Assembly: GCF_004762045.1 (NCBI RefSeq)
Contig: NZ_SJOM01000007.1
Coordinates: 2,787,655-2,851,654 of the forward strand
Origin: Mycobacterium sp. DL99
GTDB lineage: Bacteria; Actinomycetota; Actinomycetes; Mycobacteriales; Mycobacteriaceae
Length of the DNA stretch: 64,000 nucleotides
Direction: 5' to 3'
The notes under the pieces are model-generated. The model made no database searches and was not told the origin of the DNA. It was given only the letters and a program-made list of their open reading frames with translations. The position numbers were made by a program, and so were the translations under genes. This document shows positions 46,940 through 56,409 of the stretch, piece after piece. The stretch's first letter is position 1. The number at the start of each line of letters is the position of its first letter.

Positions 46940-48415
46940 GTGTCCGTCGTTGCGGAACATGCGACCATCGCCCACACCTCGCTGGGGCGGCTACGCGGCA
47001 CCCGCGAAAGCGGGGTCAGCGTATGGCGGGGTGTCGAGTACGCCCAGCAGCCCATCGGCGCGCTGCGCTTCCTGGCGCCGCGGCCCGTGGTGCCCTGGAC
47101 CGGGGTGCGCGACGCCGTCGAGCACGGCCCGTTGCCGCCACAAGGGCGTTCGTTCGTCGGGGGAGGCCGCGACGACCCCAAGGTCCGCGACGAGGCTTGC
47201 CTGACGGTCACGGTGTGGTCGCCCGATACGGGTGGATCGCTGCCGGTGATGGTGTGGATCCCCGGCGGGGCGTTCGTCTACGGCGCCGGCCAGTTGCAGC
47301 TGTACAACGGCTCGCGGCTGGCAGCCAACGGCAACGTGGTCGTCGTCAATGTCACGTATCGGCTCGGCGTGTTTGGCGGATTCGAGCTCGGTGACCTGGG
47401 CGAGGGATTCGACGACAATCTGTGCCTGCGCGACCAGATCGCCGCGCTGCAGTGGGTGCGCGACAACATCGCGGCATTCGGCGGCGATCCCGAACAGGTG
47501 ACGGTGTTCGGTGAATCGGCCGGGGCCACATCGGTGTTGGCGCTGTTGGCCAGCCCGGCGGCCGACGGTCTGTTCGCCCGGGCCATCGCCCAGAGTCCGG
47601 CGCTGCCGCTGATCGCCGATCGCGAAGACCGGGCCCGCCAGTCGCGGCGTTTCATGCAACTGCTCGGGGTGGGCGCCGAGGCGCTCAAGGTGCTGCCGCA
47701 GCGTCAGTTGCGCCGCGCGGCCGGTCAGCTACAGCTCGAGAGTGCGCAGCAGACACCGACGTTGGCCTACGGGCTGACCCACGGTGTCGACCTGCTGCCG
47801 CTGCACCCGACCGAAGCCGCACGTGCGGGCGCGGTGTCCGCGGTGCCGTTGATCATCGGCACCAACAGCCACGAGGCATCGATGTTCGCCTGGGGTAAGC
47901 CGCCGATGCTGCCGACGACGTTGGCCGGTGTCGAGGACTATCTGCGCCGCCGAACCCCGCACGATCGCGATCGGGTATTGGCCGCCTATCCGGATCTCCC
48001 GCGCCGCCGGGCGTTGATCGCGTTCGGCTCCGACGTCATGTTCGGGGCGCCGACCTGGGCGTTCGCCGATGCCTACAGTGGGCACGCACCGACTCACGTG
48101 TACCGGTTCGACCACACCACCTGGACGTTGAAGGTATTGGGCCTTGGCGCCACCCACGGCAGCGAGATCGTGCACATCCAGCACAGCTACGGGTCGTATC
48201 TGGGGCGCAAGCTGCATCCGCTGGGCCGGCGCGTCCAGCCGTCGGTGGGTCGGCGGATGCAACGCACCTGGCTGGATTTCGCCCGGGCCGAGGTCGCCGA
48301 TTGGCCGCAGTACGACGTCGAGCAGCGCCTGACCCGGGTGATCCGTTCCACGCGCGACGAGACCGTCGCCGATCCCGACGTGGCGCGACGCGTCGCGTGG
48401 GAAGGGCTGGGCTGA
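46940..48415 (+). CDS. Type B carboxylesterase
   Basis: 491 residues, GTG start. Oxyanion region VMVWIPGGAFVYGAG, nucleophile motif VTVFGESAGATSV and a late GATHGSEIVH with the candidate histidine; RVEYAQQPIGALRFL-like N-terminus (here GVEYAQQPIGALRF). No signal peptide. It hydrolyses carboxylic esters; substrate unknown. It is divergent from the metallopeptidase gene, with 74 bp between starts. Confidence 0.92.
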   Translation: MSVVAEHATIAHTSLGRLRGTRESGVSVWRGVEYAQQPIGALRFLAPRPVVPWTGVRDAVEHGPLPPQGRSFVGGGRDDPKVRDEACLTVTVWSPDTGGSLPVMVWIPGGAFVYGAGQLQLYNGSRLAANGNVVVVNVTYRLGVFGGFELGDLGEGFDDNLCLRDQIAALQWVRDNIAAFGGDPEQVTVFGESAGATSVLALLASPAADGLFARAIAQSPALPLIADREDRARQSRRFMQLLGVGAEALKVLPQRQLRRAAGQLQLESAQQTPTLAYGLTHGVDLLPLHPTEAARAGAVSAVPLIIGTNSHEASMFAWGKPPMLPTTLAGVEDYLRRRTPHDRDRVLAAYPDLPRRRALIAFGSDVMFGAPTWAFADAYSGHAPTHVYRFDHTTWTLKVLGLGATHGSEIVHIQHSYGSYLGRKLHPLGRRVQPSVGRRMQRTWLDFARAEVADWPQYDVEQRLTRVIRSTRDETVADPDVARRVAWEGLG

Positions 48416-48419
48416 CGCC

Positions 48420-48923
48420 CTACTTGCCGTATCGCTCGTTGCTGTAACGGCGCAGGTTGTGCAGGAACCGCTGGAAGAGCCATGCCATCACCGGCTGACC
48501 CATGGTCATGCCGAGCCGCCCGGCGAGCCCGCTGGGCTTCATCGCCATCACCCAGGTCAGGTGGCAGCCGTCGGCCGTCTCCACGACGCGGTAGTCCTCG
48601 GCAAACGCCGAAATCGCGTTCGAGGTGCTGGTGTTGAAGCGGAAAGCCATGTGGGAGAAGGGTTCCCACGCCAGGAACTCCTCATCGCCGGTGATGTGCC
48701 CGCGCATCGTGACCGTGCGGGTGGTGCCGACACCACGGGGTTCGGGGCTGGTCCATTCCACATTGGTGATGACGGTGGCCCACTGTGGCCAGGAGGTCGC
48801 GTCGCTGAGTACCTCGAACAGCTGCTCGGGCGTGATGGCGAGGTCGACGGTGCTGACGAAGCGGAACGGCGCACGGTCGATGAAGTCCAACTCGACGCGT
48901 TCACACTCATAGGTCCGGGCCAT
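48420..48923 (-). CDS. SRPBCC-fold protein, second copy in the window
   Basis: 167 residues, beginning with RFVSTVDLAITPEQLFEVLSDATSWPQW, the START-like lipid-binding opening. DGCHLTWVMAMKP and a C-terminal amphipathic helix follow. No catalytic residues are recognised. Convergent with the carboxylesterase gene, four bases between the stop codons. Confidence 0.87.
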   Translation of the reverse strand: MARTYECERVELDFIDRAPFRFVSTVDLAITPEQLFEVLSDATSWPQWATVITNVEWTSPEPRGVGTTRTVTMRGHITGDEEFLAWEPFSHMAFRFNTSTSNAISAFAEDYRVVETADGCHLTWVMAMKPSGLAGRLGMTMGQPVMAWLFQRFLHNLRRYSNERYGK

Positions 48924-48959
48924 GACCAGACACCCTAGGGGAGAGTGTCTAGTGGCGGG

Positions 48960-49865
48960 TCAGCCCGGCCCGTCGCCGGCCGCGGCCAGCAGTGGGACGA
49001 CGACATCGCTGATCGGGGTGGGCAGGCAGTACGCCGCCGCCTTGCGGGCGATGACACCGTTGCGGATATCCCACTCCAGAGGCCGGCCGGCCTGGTGGTC
49101 GGTCAGCATCGAGGTGGTCAGGTCCTCCGGCGCCGCGGCCAGCATGCCGACGATCTCGTCGACCACCTCGTCACCCAGGCCGGCGCCATCGGCGCGGGCC
49201 ACGGCCAGGCACTCGGTCAGATAGCGCCGCGCCAGCGCGGCCACGTCGTCACGGCGGAACATCCCCGCGCGCCGGTCGGCCAGCACCATGAACCCGACCA
49301 CGGCGTTGACCAGCAGCTTGCGCCAGGCCGCGCTGCGGAAATCTGGATCGCGTTCGACGACGATCCCGGTACCGCGCACCGTGTCGGCCACGGTCGCCGC
49401 CGCCGGGGTGTCCGGCAGCACCAACCGGGCCTCGCTGCGCAACCGCACCCAGCCGCCGGGCTGCATCTCCGATGAGATCCACACCGCTGCCGGCACGACG
49501 TGGGCCTCGTCCGTGTACCGGCTGACCTCGGATACCCGCTCGACCTGCTCGACACCGTTCTGCAGCGCGCACACCACGGTTTTCTCGTCGCACAACCGGT
49601 CCAGCCAGGCCGCTGCCTGTGCGTTCTGGGTGTCCTTGACGGCGAGAAACACCACGTCGAGCGGGCCGTCGACCGAGGACGGATCGGTGTGCACCGGGCC
49701 CGGCACCCGGATGGGATCCCCGTCGTCGGGCCGGACCTCGACGCCGTCGCGTGGGGTCCGTCCGCACAGCAGGACGGTCCGGCCGGCGGCGTGTAGCAGC
49801 GCGGCGACGGTGGATCCGATGGCGCCCGGGCCGATGACGGCGATGGGGGAGTTCACTGCTGCCAA
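48960..49865 (-). CDS. panE: 2-dehydropantoate 2-reductase (ketopantoate reductase)
   Basis: 301 residues from TTG 49865; GTG 49856 is an equally good start. NADPH site IAVIGPGAIGSTVAALLHAAG, then LDVVFLAVKDTQNAQAA, a lysine in WRKLLVNAVVGFM and the C-terminal DHQAGRPLEWDIRNGVIARKA. Catalyses the NADPH reduction of ketopantoate in pantothenate (and so CoA) synthesis, though some homologs act on other 2-keto acids. It lies next to aspS as Rv2573 does. Confidence 0.9.
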   Translation of the reverse strand: MAAVNSPIAVIGPGAIGSTVAALLHAAGRTVLLCGRTPRDGVEVRPDDGDPIRVPGPVHTDPSSVDGPLDVVFLAVKDTQNAQAAAWLDRLCDEKTVVCALQNGVEQVERVSEVSRYTDEAHVVPAAVWISSEMQPGGWVRLRSEARLVLPDTPAAATVADTVRGTGIVVERDPDFRSAAWRKLLVNAVVGFMVLADRRAGMFRRDDVAALARRYLTECLAVARADGAGLGDEVVDEIVGMLAAAPEDLTTSMLTDHQAGRPLEWDIRNGVIARKAAAYCLPTPISDVVVPLLAAAGDGPG

Positions 49866-49938
49866 GTTACCGCCGCAGGCGACTCTCTAGACTGGTCACT
49901 CGTCACCACCCGTCTGATCTCAACATTCAGGAGTTTTC

Positions 49939-51744
49939 GTGCTGCGCAGTCATGCCGCCGGTTCATTGCGGGCCGCGGATGCCGGTCAAACGGTCACCTT
50001 GGCGGGATGGGTCGCGCGTCGCCGTGATCACGGCGGCGTCATCTTCATCGACCTGCGCGACGCGTCGGGTGTGTCGCAGGTGGTGTTCCGTGAAGGTGAT
50101 GTGCTCGCCGCCGCGCACCGGTTGCGCGCCGAGTTCTGCGTCGCCGTCACCGGCGTGGTCGAGGTCCGTCCGGAGGGCAACGAGAACCCCGACATCGCGA
50201 CCGGCAAGATCGAGGTGAACGCCACCTCGCTGACCGTGCTGTCCGAGAGTGCCCCGCTGCCGTTCCAGCTCGACGAGACCGCCGGCGAGGAAGCCCGGCT
50301 CAAGTACCGCTACCTGGATCTGCGCCGTGAGGGCCCGGGCAACGCAATCCGGTTGCGCTCCAAGGTGAACGCGGCCGCCCGTGGAGTGCTGTCCGAGCAC
50401 GACTTCGTCGAGATCGAGACCCCGACGCTGACCCGCTCGACGCCCGAGGGCGCCCGCGACTTCCTGGTGCCCGCGCGTCTGCAGCCCGGCTCGTTCTACG
50501 CGCTGCCGCAGAGCCCGCAGCTGTTCAAGCAGCTGCTCATGGTGGCGGGCATGGAGCGCTACTACCAGATTGCGCGCTGCTACCGCGACGAGGACTTCCG
50601 CGCCGACCGGCAGCCCGAGTTCACCCAGCTGGACATGGAGCTCAGCTTCGTCGACGCCGACGATGTCATGGCGATCGCCGAGCAGGTCCTGCGGGCGGTC
50701 TGGTCGACGATCGGTTATGAACTGCCGCTGCCGTTGCCGCGCATCAGCTACGCCGATGCGATGCGCCGGTTCGGTTCCGACAAGCCCGACCTGCGGTTCA
50801 GCGTCGAACTCATCGAGTGCACCGAGTACTTCAAGGACACCCCGTTCCGGGTGTTCCAGGCCCCGTACGTGGGCGCGGTCGTGATGGAGGGCGGAGCGTC
50901 GCAGCCGCGCCGCACGCTCGACGGCTGGCAGGAGTTCGCCAAGCAGCGTGGCCACAAGGGCCTGGCCTACGTGCTGGTCGGCGAGGACGGCACTCTCTCT
51001 GGCCCGGTGGCCAAGAACCTCACCGACGCCGAGCGTGACGGCCTGGCCGCCCACGTCGGTGCCAAGCCCGGTGACTGCGTGTTCTTCGCGGCAGGCCCGG
51101 CCCGCACGGCGCGGGCGCTGCTGGGCGCCACCCGCATCGAGATCGCCAAGCGCCTGGACCTGATCGACCCGGCCGCCTGGGCATTCACCTGGGTGGTGGA
51201 TTTCCCGATGTTCGAGCCCGCCGATGTGGCGACGGCCTCGGGCGATGTGGCCGTGGGTTCGGGTGCCTGGACGGCCGTGCACCACGCCTTCACCGCGCCG
51301 AAGGTCGAATCGGAGGGCACCTTCGACACCGATCCCGGCAACGCGTTGTCCGATGCCTACGACATCGTCTGCAACGGCAACGAGATCGGCGGCGGCTCGA
51401 TCCGTATCCACCGGCGCGACATCCAGGAGCGGGTGTTCGCGATGATGGGCATCGACCACGACGAGGCGCAGGACAAGTTCGGATTCCTGTTGGACGCCTT
51501 CGCCTTCGGGGCGCCGCCGCACGGCGGAATCGCCTTCGGCTGGGACCGCATCACCGCGCTGCTGGCCGGGGTGGACTCGATTCGCGAGGTCATCGCGTTC
51601 CCCAAGTCCGGCGGCGGTGTGGACCCGCTGACGGATGCTCCCGCGCCGATCACCCCGCAGCAGCGCAAGGAATCGGGCATCGACGCCAAGCCGGAGTCGA
51701 AGTCCAAGCCTGAGCCGAAGCCCGAGGCCGAGTCGAAGGCTTAG
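49939..51744 (+). CDS. aspS: Aspartyl-tRNA synthetase
   Basis: 601 residues, GTG start with AGGAG upstream. Anticodon-binding OB fold ([23 protein letters not shown]), class II motif 2 ([21 protein letters not shown]) and motif 3 ([10 protein letters not shown]). The bacterial GAD insertion is present. The C-terminal tail is a Lys/Glu/Pro/Ser repeat (about 15 residues). In mycobacteria this type charges tRNA-Asp and tRNA-Asn. Convergent with and overlapping the gene at 51741 by four bases. Confidence 0.97.
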   Translation: MLRSHAAGSLRAADAGQTVTLAGWVARRRDHGGVIFIDLRDASGVSQVVFREGDVLAAAHRLRAEFCVAVTGVVEVRPEGNENPDIATGKIEVNATSLTVLSESAPLPFQLDETAGEEARLKYRYLDLRREGPGNAIRLRSKVNAAARGVLSEHDFVEIETPTLTRSTPEGARDFLVPARLQPGSFYALPQSPQLFKQLLMVAGMERYYQIARCYRDEDFRADRQPEFTQLDMELSFVDADDVMAIAEQVLRAVWSTIGYELPLPLPRISYADAMRRFGSDKPDLRFSVELIECTEYFKDTPFRVFQAPYVGAVVMEGGASQPRRTLDGWQEFAKQRGHKGLAYVLVGEDGTLSGPVAKNLTDAERDGLAAHVGAKPGDCVFFAAGPARTARALLGATRIEIAKRLDLIDPAAWAFTWVVDFPMFEPADVATASGDVAVGSGAWTAVHHAFTAPKVESEGTFDTDPGNALSDAYDIVCNGNEIGGGSIRIHRRDIQERVFAMMGIDHDEAQDKFGFLLDAFAFGAPPHGGIAFGWDRITALLAGVDSIREVIAFPKSGGGVDPLTDAPAPITPQQRKESGIDAKPESKSKPEPKPEAESKA

Positions 51745-52496
51745 CCGCTCTCGACGTTGCCCAGCGCGCGATTCGTGAGTGCGGCGTAGTTCGACCGTGG
51801 TGCCGTTTGGATCGCCGGGTTCGCCGCGACGGTGCGCCCGACCGGCGCGCTGGTCACGCGCGGGCCGGTGACGTCACGTTGGCGCACCCGACCGAGTTCG
51901 GCGACCGGCGCCATGCCGATCTGCGGTCCGCGCGCCACCACGGCCGCCTGCCTGAGGCTGTCGCGTTGGAGCTGCTCGCCGGGCATCAGACTGCCGCCCG
52001 GGTTGGCAGGCGCCATGGCGTACTTGGGCGGCTCGACGGGTGCTGTCGTGCCCTGCTTGGGGTAGAGACTGCCGTCCGCCGGTGGGGACGTTCTGCCGAC
52101 ATCGGGCGCGTCCGGCGGCAGCGGCCGGCGGCCCGGGGATCCCCCGTCGTTCCCGTACGACGACGGGGGCGTAGGTGGCGCGCCGGTCATCTGTTCGAGC
52201 TGCTGTCGCCAGCCCTGCAGATAGCCGAACAGTTGCTGTGCGTAGTCGGCCGGCATCTGGGCCGGGGGCTGGACGGCCGGTGCCGCGGGCGCCTGCGGCG
52301 GTACCGGGTATGTCGGCGGGTACGGCGGCAGGCTCGGTGCACCGGGCATGGGATACGTGGGTGGCCCGGTCCACGGGCCAGCCGGGTACGCCATGCCGGC
52401 GGCCATGGCTGCCATGGCGGTCAGCGGCTCCAGAAACTGCCGCCAGGCCTGCAGACAGGCGTAGATCTGCTGGTTGTGGTCGGGTGGGTACGTCAT
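51741..52496 (-). CDS. Proline-rich protein with two helical LQ-WRQ-LE motifs (last gene of shell operon)
   Basis: 251 residues. Two short similar helices, [19 protein letters not shown] (about 11-30) and [18 protein letters not shown] (about 87-105), are separated by a Pro/Tyr/Ala-rich linker; the shared pattern is LQ-x-WRQ-x-LE. The remaining part is disordered-looking and ends [17 protein letters not shown]. No enzyme motif or signal peptide. ATG overlaps the stop of the FAD enzyme gene. Repeated short motifs on a flexible protein could act as an interaction or cargo-loading scaffold for the shell; this is inference. I do not recognise the family. Confidence 0.75.
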   Translation of the reverse strand: MTYPPDHNQQIYACLQAWRQFLEPLTAMAAMAAGMAYPAGPWTGPPTYPMPGAPSLPPYPPTYPVPPQAPAAPAVQPPAQMPADYAQQLFGYLQGWRQQLEQMTGAPPTPPSSYGNDGGSPGRRPLPPDAPDVGRTSPPADGSLYPKQGTTAPVEPPKYAMAPANPGGSLMPGEQLQRDSLRQAAVVARGPQIGMAPVAELGRVRQRDVTGPRVTSAPVGRTVAANPAIQTAPRSNYAALTNRALGNVESG

Positions 52497-54730
52497 GGTC
52501 GGCCTCCTGACGGAGCTGGGACAGCGGATGGGGCGATGGTGTCCAACGGGTGGGGAAGTGAGTGCTGGCAATACTCGGAGTCGAGGATGCGCAGTGCCCG
52601 GGTGTCGGCGGGTTCGCGGTTCTCGACGTCGAATATGTAGCAGTAGTCTCCGGCGGGCGTAGGCATCCGGATCGGGCTGGAGAGCCCCTGATCGAGGAAC
52701 CCGTACGGGAAAAGCCAAGGGAGCGTGGTGTTTTCGCGGCGGTCAAGGCCGCCCGATCGTACCCAGACGTAGTGATCGAGGACGGCGTTGACGGCATGCC
52801 GGGCTGATTCGCAGGCGGCTTCCATCGAGGTCATCCGGGTGAATGTCCTGGCCCAGGTGCCGGCGAAGACCACCGAGTTGTGGTGCACCTGATAGCCGCC
52901 GTGGCGGGCCTGCCAGACATGGCGCTGCTCGAGGTCCTGCAGCCACCATTCCTCGGTCGGAGCGAAGCTCCACGACGTGCCGTGCGGGTTCCACGGGTCA
53001 CCACCGGGCCGGTTGTCCCAGTCCCCGATGATCGGTACCAGGTAAGGGGTTTCGTTGCGGACCACCCGGCCCCTGCCCTGGCCCGGCCCGTCGGCCATCA
53101 CCAGACCCCGGTCCAGCGCAAACCAGACGGGCCAGGGCAGCAATTCCTCCGCGGAGTTGTCGGCATCGTTGGTCAGGGCGGTGACGATCTGGCGCCACAC
53201 TTCGGCGGCGATCTCGTCGGCGGTGCACTCCCGGGCCGCCCTGCCGCGTCCCAACTCGTCGACCAGGTGACGGGACGGCGCGTTGAAATCCCCGATGTCG
53301 ACCGAGAGCACCGAGACGTACCCGTCGCGGGCAAGACGGGGTCGGTTCTCCCAGAGTCCGTGCTGATTGATCGATGACAGCGCCCACTCGGTCCCGGCGT
53401 AGTACATGTGCCCGCGGATCAGCTGGAACTCCGTGTCGAAATAGAACTGGATGCCACTGAGGGTCTGGAACCGGTCCCAGGGCACGCGTCCCATCTCGTC
53501 CATGAGGCAAGGGTCGCGTGCGATCGGCGGCCGGGTGTGCTGCGATTGCAGCGGCCCGTCCGGCGGCGGAGCGGAGGTCGTGAAGCCGTCAAGGCCCGCG
53601 ACGGTGCCACCGGTGCCGGCGACCCGCAGGGCGGCCGTGATCTGTTCGGCTGCAGGGGCATCCACGGCGACCACGGTGTAGTCCGGGTTCAGCCGGGTGC
53701 CGTCGGTCAGCACGACCTGCACCCGGGGCCTCAGGTGCGCCGGCAGGCTCGGGTCGATGTCGGGCGCAGTGAGCTGCGCGGCCGCCCCTGCGACGAAACG
53801 GACCCCGAGCTCGACGAGGTGCCGATGCCAGTTGTCGAACCACGCCTCGGTGGTGGGGCCGTTGAGCACGCCGTCGGCCTTGTCGTCGCGGCGGTCCATG
53901 TTCAGGTACAGCTGCAGATAGGTGGTGATATTCGTGCGGGCGTCACCCCACTGCGGGTCGAATGCGGCCAGCACGCGAGGCATTTCGCGCAGCAACGCCT
54001 CGAAGTTCGGTGAGTAGGACAGCCGCCTGCCGGTCGTGTCGTTGTCACGCCCGACGAAGAAGTCGTAGGAGGACAGGTTCTGCAATTCCCGACCACGGCG
54101 CAACGGGCTGGTCACCAGGTAGCGCAGGAGCCGGCCCTGGAACGCTGCGACATCGGTTGCGGTGAAACCCAGTTGGGTGAGCTGGCGGAGAATGCCGAGG
54201 AATTCGGCAAGGCTGCGCGGCAGCTCGCGGGGGAACACCAGAGAGGGTTTGCCGTCGACGGTCGTGCCCTGGGTGACGACGCGCCGGACGTTGTCCATGA
54301 CGGTGCGTGATGTCGGCTGCCATTGGCCGGCACCGGTGCGCTGATAGACCGGGATGCGTTGGAAGAGATCCCAGATGTGCAGATAGTAGGCCGGGAAGAA
54401 GCGGAAGCCGTGCTCACCCGCGACGGCGCACTCGGGCGGACACGGATTGCCCCGGCGACCCGGGAACGGACGCAGTTCCGCCGGGCTGCCGCCGACGGGG
54501 CCGATGGTCGAGAACTGGGATGCGGCAAGGCCGCCGAGCTTGACCGGGGGATGGCTGCCGGGAGTCGCGGTGTCGAATCCGTTGCGTTCGTCCTCCCGCG
54601 GCTCGTACACCGTGACGTCGAAACCGCGGTCGGCCAGCTCATGTGCCGCGGTGAGGCCGGCGATTCCGGCGCCCAGAACGACGACGGTGGGGCGCGGGGT
54701 GCACGACGCGGGCGTCGACACGCACGTCAT
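52493..54730 (-). CDS. Large FAD-dependent amine oxidase/phytoene desaturase-type enzyme
   Basis: 745 residues. Dinucleotide motif VVVLGAGIAGLTAAHELADRG (about 16-36) followed by FDVTVYEPRE, and a C-terminal FAD-contact region FAGTWARTFTRMTSMEAACESA. GEHGFRFFPAYYLHIWD resembles hydroxysqualene dehydroxylase/carotenoid desaturase relatives, but the protein is much longer than the usual 430-500 residues. It lies with a polyprenyl diphosphate synthase, so an isoprenoid substrate is likely. ATG 54730 overlaps the preceding stop (ATGA) and its stop overlaps the following start. Confidence 0.85.
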   Translation of the reverse strand: MTCVSTPASCTPRPTVVVLGAGIAGLTAAHELADRGFDVTVYEPREDERNGFDTATPGSHPPVKLGGLAASQFSTIGPVGGSPAELRPFPGRRGNPCPPECAVAGEHGFRFFPAYYLHIWDLFQRIPVYQRTGAGQWQPTSRTVMDNVRRVVTQGTTVDGKPSLVFPRELPRSLAEFLGILRQLTQLGFTATDVAAFQGRLLRYLVTSPLRRGRELQNLSSYDFFVGRDNDTTGRRLSYSPNFEALLREMPRVLAAFDPQWGDARTNITTYLQLYLNMDRRDDKADGVLNGPTTEAWFDNWHRHLVELGVRFVAGAAAQLTAPDIDPSLPAHLRPRVQVVLTDGTRLNPDYTVVAVDAPAAEQITAALRVAGTGGTVAGLDGFTTSAPPPDGPLQSQHTRPPIARDPCLMDEMGRVPWDRFQTLSGIQFYFDTEFQLIRGHMYYAGTEWALSSINQHGLWENRPRLARDGYVSVLSVDIGDFNAPSRHLVDELGRGRAARECTADEIAAEVWRQIVTALTNDADNSAEELLPWPVWFALDRGLVMADGPGQGRGRVVRNETPYLVPIIGDWDNRPGGDPWNPHGTSWSFAPTEEWWLQDLEQRHVWQARHGGYQVHHNSVVFAGTWARTFTRMTSMEAACESARHAVNAVLDHYVWVRSGGLDRRENTTLPWLFPYGFLDQGLSSPIRMPTPAGDYCYIFDVENREPADTRALRILDSEYCQHSLPHPLDTIAPSAVPAPSGGRP

Positions 54731-55131
54731 GGCGCACCCGCGCGGAGTGCTCTCAGCAGGGCCGGGTGTGCCGGCGCCCGGACCGCGGCGTGGACGTAGG
54801 CGAGAAGCGTGTCGTGTGCGCGCAGTACATCGTCGAGTGTGCCTCGGACGCACAGCTTGTCGGTGTCCACGGCATCCCCGAGGCCGACCGTCGCATCCAG
54901 CACGTCGAGAATGGCGGAACGGGAGGTGCGTATCCGCACAGCGGGGGCGTCCGCGCCGCCATCGGTGACCTGGAGTTCGTGTCCACCCGACAGTGCGAAG
55001 GTCTCGCCGTCCACGTCGAGTTCGACCACCAGCGGCCCCAGCTGTTGCAGGAGCAGCCGGTAACCGGCGGGCCCCTCCTCGGCGAGGTGCTCGATCGAGC
55101 GCCGCAGCAGCGACGAAACCTGTTCAGCCAT
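54727..55131 (-). CDS. SCP2-like lipid-binding domain protein
   Basis: 134 residues. The arrangement VELDVDGETFALSGG, VRIRTSRSAILDVLDATVGL, KLCVRGTLDDVLRAHDTLLAYV follows sterol-carrier-protein-2-like domains, which bind sterols or other lipids in a hydrophobic tunnel. No signal peptide. The ATG overlaps the last codons of the upstream CrtC-like gene by eight bases, and its stop overlaps the FAD enzyme start. A role in handling an isoprenoid intermediate is inferred from context. Confidence 0.7.
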   Translation of the reverse strand: MAEQVSSLLRRSIEHLAEEGPAGYRLLLQQLGPLVVELDVDGETFALSGGHELQVTDGGADAPAVRIRTSRSAILDVLDATVGLGDAVDTDKLCVRGTLDDVLRAHDTLLAYVHAAVRAPAHPALLRALRAGAP

Positions 55132-56146
55132 AGAGGAACTCGAATACACCCGCGCCGGCGAAGTCGATCTGCCTGCCCCCGATTCTTCCGGTCACGGTGG
55201 CGGTGCCGTTGGCTTCGCAGAGCACCGTCGACCGGGTGAGACTGAGCTCGCTGGGTTGTGCGAGCCGCGCGTAGGAAGCGACCCGGAATTCGGCGTGTAC
55301 CTCGTCGTCGACCCGCGCGGCAGCGATGCGGAACTTCTCCGGTACCCCCGGCGCCGCACCGTCGAGGACGAGCCGCATCGGGGGTGGCAAGGTGCAGTCG
55401 GGCCCTCGCATCAGCACGCCGACGCGCTCGGTGGTGACCGCGGCGTGCCGGAAGATCGCGGCGGGCTCGTCGTGGTGCCACACGTAGAGCGCCTGGGACA
55501 GGTAGTGCAACCGACGCCGGTCGGTCATCTGGAGGAACACCATCGACCACGGATCGCCGGATTCCCGGGGCAGGATGGTGCCCCAGACCCAGCCGAAGTC
55601 GTCACCCCACCGGAAGCGACCCCAGTTGTGGTCGTGATAGGCGAGTTCATCTTCGATGCGATGCTCGCGGCCGCCGATGTACAGCCGTCCGGCGGCCCGC
55701 AGTCGCGGCACGAACAGCCAGTTCATCCGGCCCTCGCCGACAGGCTGATTGTTGACCACGAACGGCCGGCTGACCGGTGCGAAGGTGAGATCGCCCCGAA
55801 TATCCTGCTCGGGGAGATCGATCAGCACCCGGTAGCCGTCAGGGGCCACCGTCATCCGGTTGCCGCCGATCGTCAGGTCGCCGAGGTCGGCTGACACGTC
55901 GAGCGCGGAGCTGTCGAACCGTTCGACAGCTCCGGTCCACCGGTCGTCGTGGGCGATCACGATCACCCGTGGCACCAGGTGATGACGTCCGGTCGCGGTT
56001 GTCTCGTCGGCGAGGCTGAAGTTGATCAGGATGTGTCGGCCCGGCCCGTGAATGACGAAGTGGTGCCACTCTTTGAAGGCTTCAGGGTGCGTCGCGGCGA
56101 GCACAGGGGCGCGAAGGAAATCGCTGCCCGCGAGCACTGCGGTCAT
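55124..56146 (-). CDS. CrtC/AttH-like lipocalin-fold protein
   Basis: 340 residues. The stretch LAYHDHNWGRFRWGDDFGWVW is the hallmark of hydroxyneurosporene synthase (CrtC)/AttH-type double-barrel proteins, which act on or bind isoprenoids. Other aromatic-rich strands (KEWHHFVIHGPGRHILINF) agree with the fold. ATG 56146 has AGGAGG eight bases upstream; the GTG at 56155 overlaps that site. CrtC adds water to carotenoid double bonds; related proteins cyclise terpenoid and sesquiterpenoid compounds. The reaction here is not known. Confidence 0.8.
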   Translation of the reverse strand: MTAVLAGSDFLRAPVLAATHPEAFKEWHHFVIHGPGRHILINFSLADETTATGRHHLVPRVIVIAHDDRWTGAVERFDSSALDVSADLGDLTIGGNRMTVAPDGYRVLIDLPEQDIRGDLTFAPVSRPFVVNNQPVGEGRMNWLFVPRLRAAGRLYIGGREHRIEDELAYHDHNWGRFRWGDDFGWVWGTILPRESGDPWSMVFLQMTDRRRLHYLSQALYVWHHDEPAAIFRHAAVTTERVGVLMRGPDCTLPPPMRLVLDGAAPGVPEKFRIAAARVDDEVHAEFRVASYARLAQPSELSLTRSTVLCEANGTATVTGRIGGRQIDFAGAGVFEFLYG

Positions 56147-56409
56147 CGCAGCCACCTCCTCGGGCTGTCCGGTGGCGGGGCCGCGGCGGTTTGTCCGGTG
56201 GCGGATTCGGCCAGCCGCTCGATCGCAGTCCCCAGGCTGGCCAGCCCCAGCAGCGCATGCACGAAATCGTCCGCGGGCCGGGGCGGTACGGGTGTCGTGC
56301 CGTCACCGGCCAGGGCGTGGATGGCGCGCGACACTGCCGCCAGACCGACCAGATACTCGATGAAGCTGCTCTGCTCGGCCAGGGCCGCCCGGGGGTCGGA
56401 GAGGCTCAT
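56143..56409 (-). CDS. Small helical protein, 88 residues, with an internal repeat
   Basis: Two similar helices, FIEYLVGLAAVSRAIHALAG and FVHALLGLASLGTAIERLAE, share the pattern LxGLAxxxxAIxxLA and are joined by a Pro-rich linker. The C-terminus is Ala/Pro-rich. No membrane or signal sequence is clear. ATG 56409 overlaps the upstream stop, and its stop overlaps the CrtC-like start. I do not recognise it; the repeated helix suggests a small scaffold or shell-associated peptide. Confidence 0.65.
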   Translation of the reverse strand: MSLSDPRAALAEQSSFIEYLVGLAAVSRAIHALAGDGTTPVPPRPADDFVHALLGLASLGTAIERLAESATGQTAAAPPPDSPRRWLR

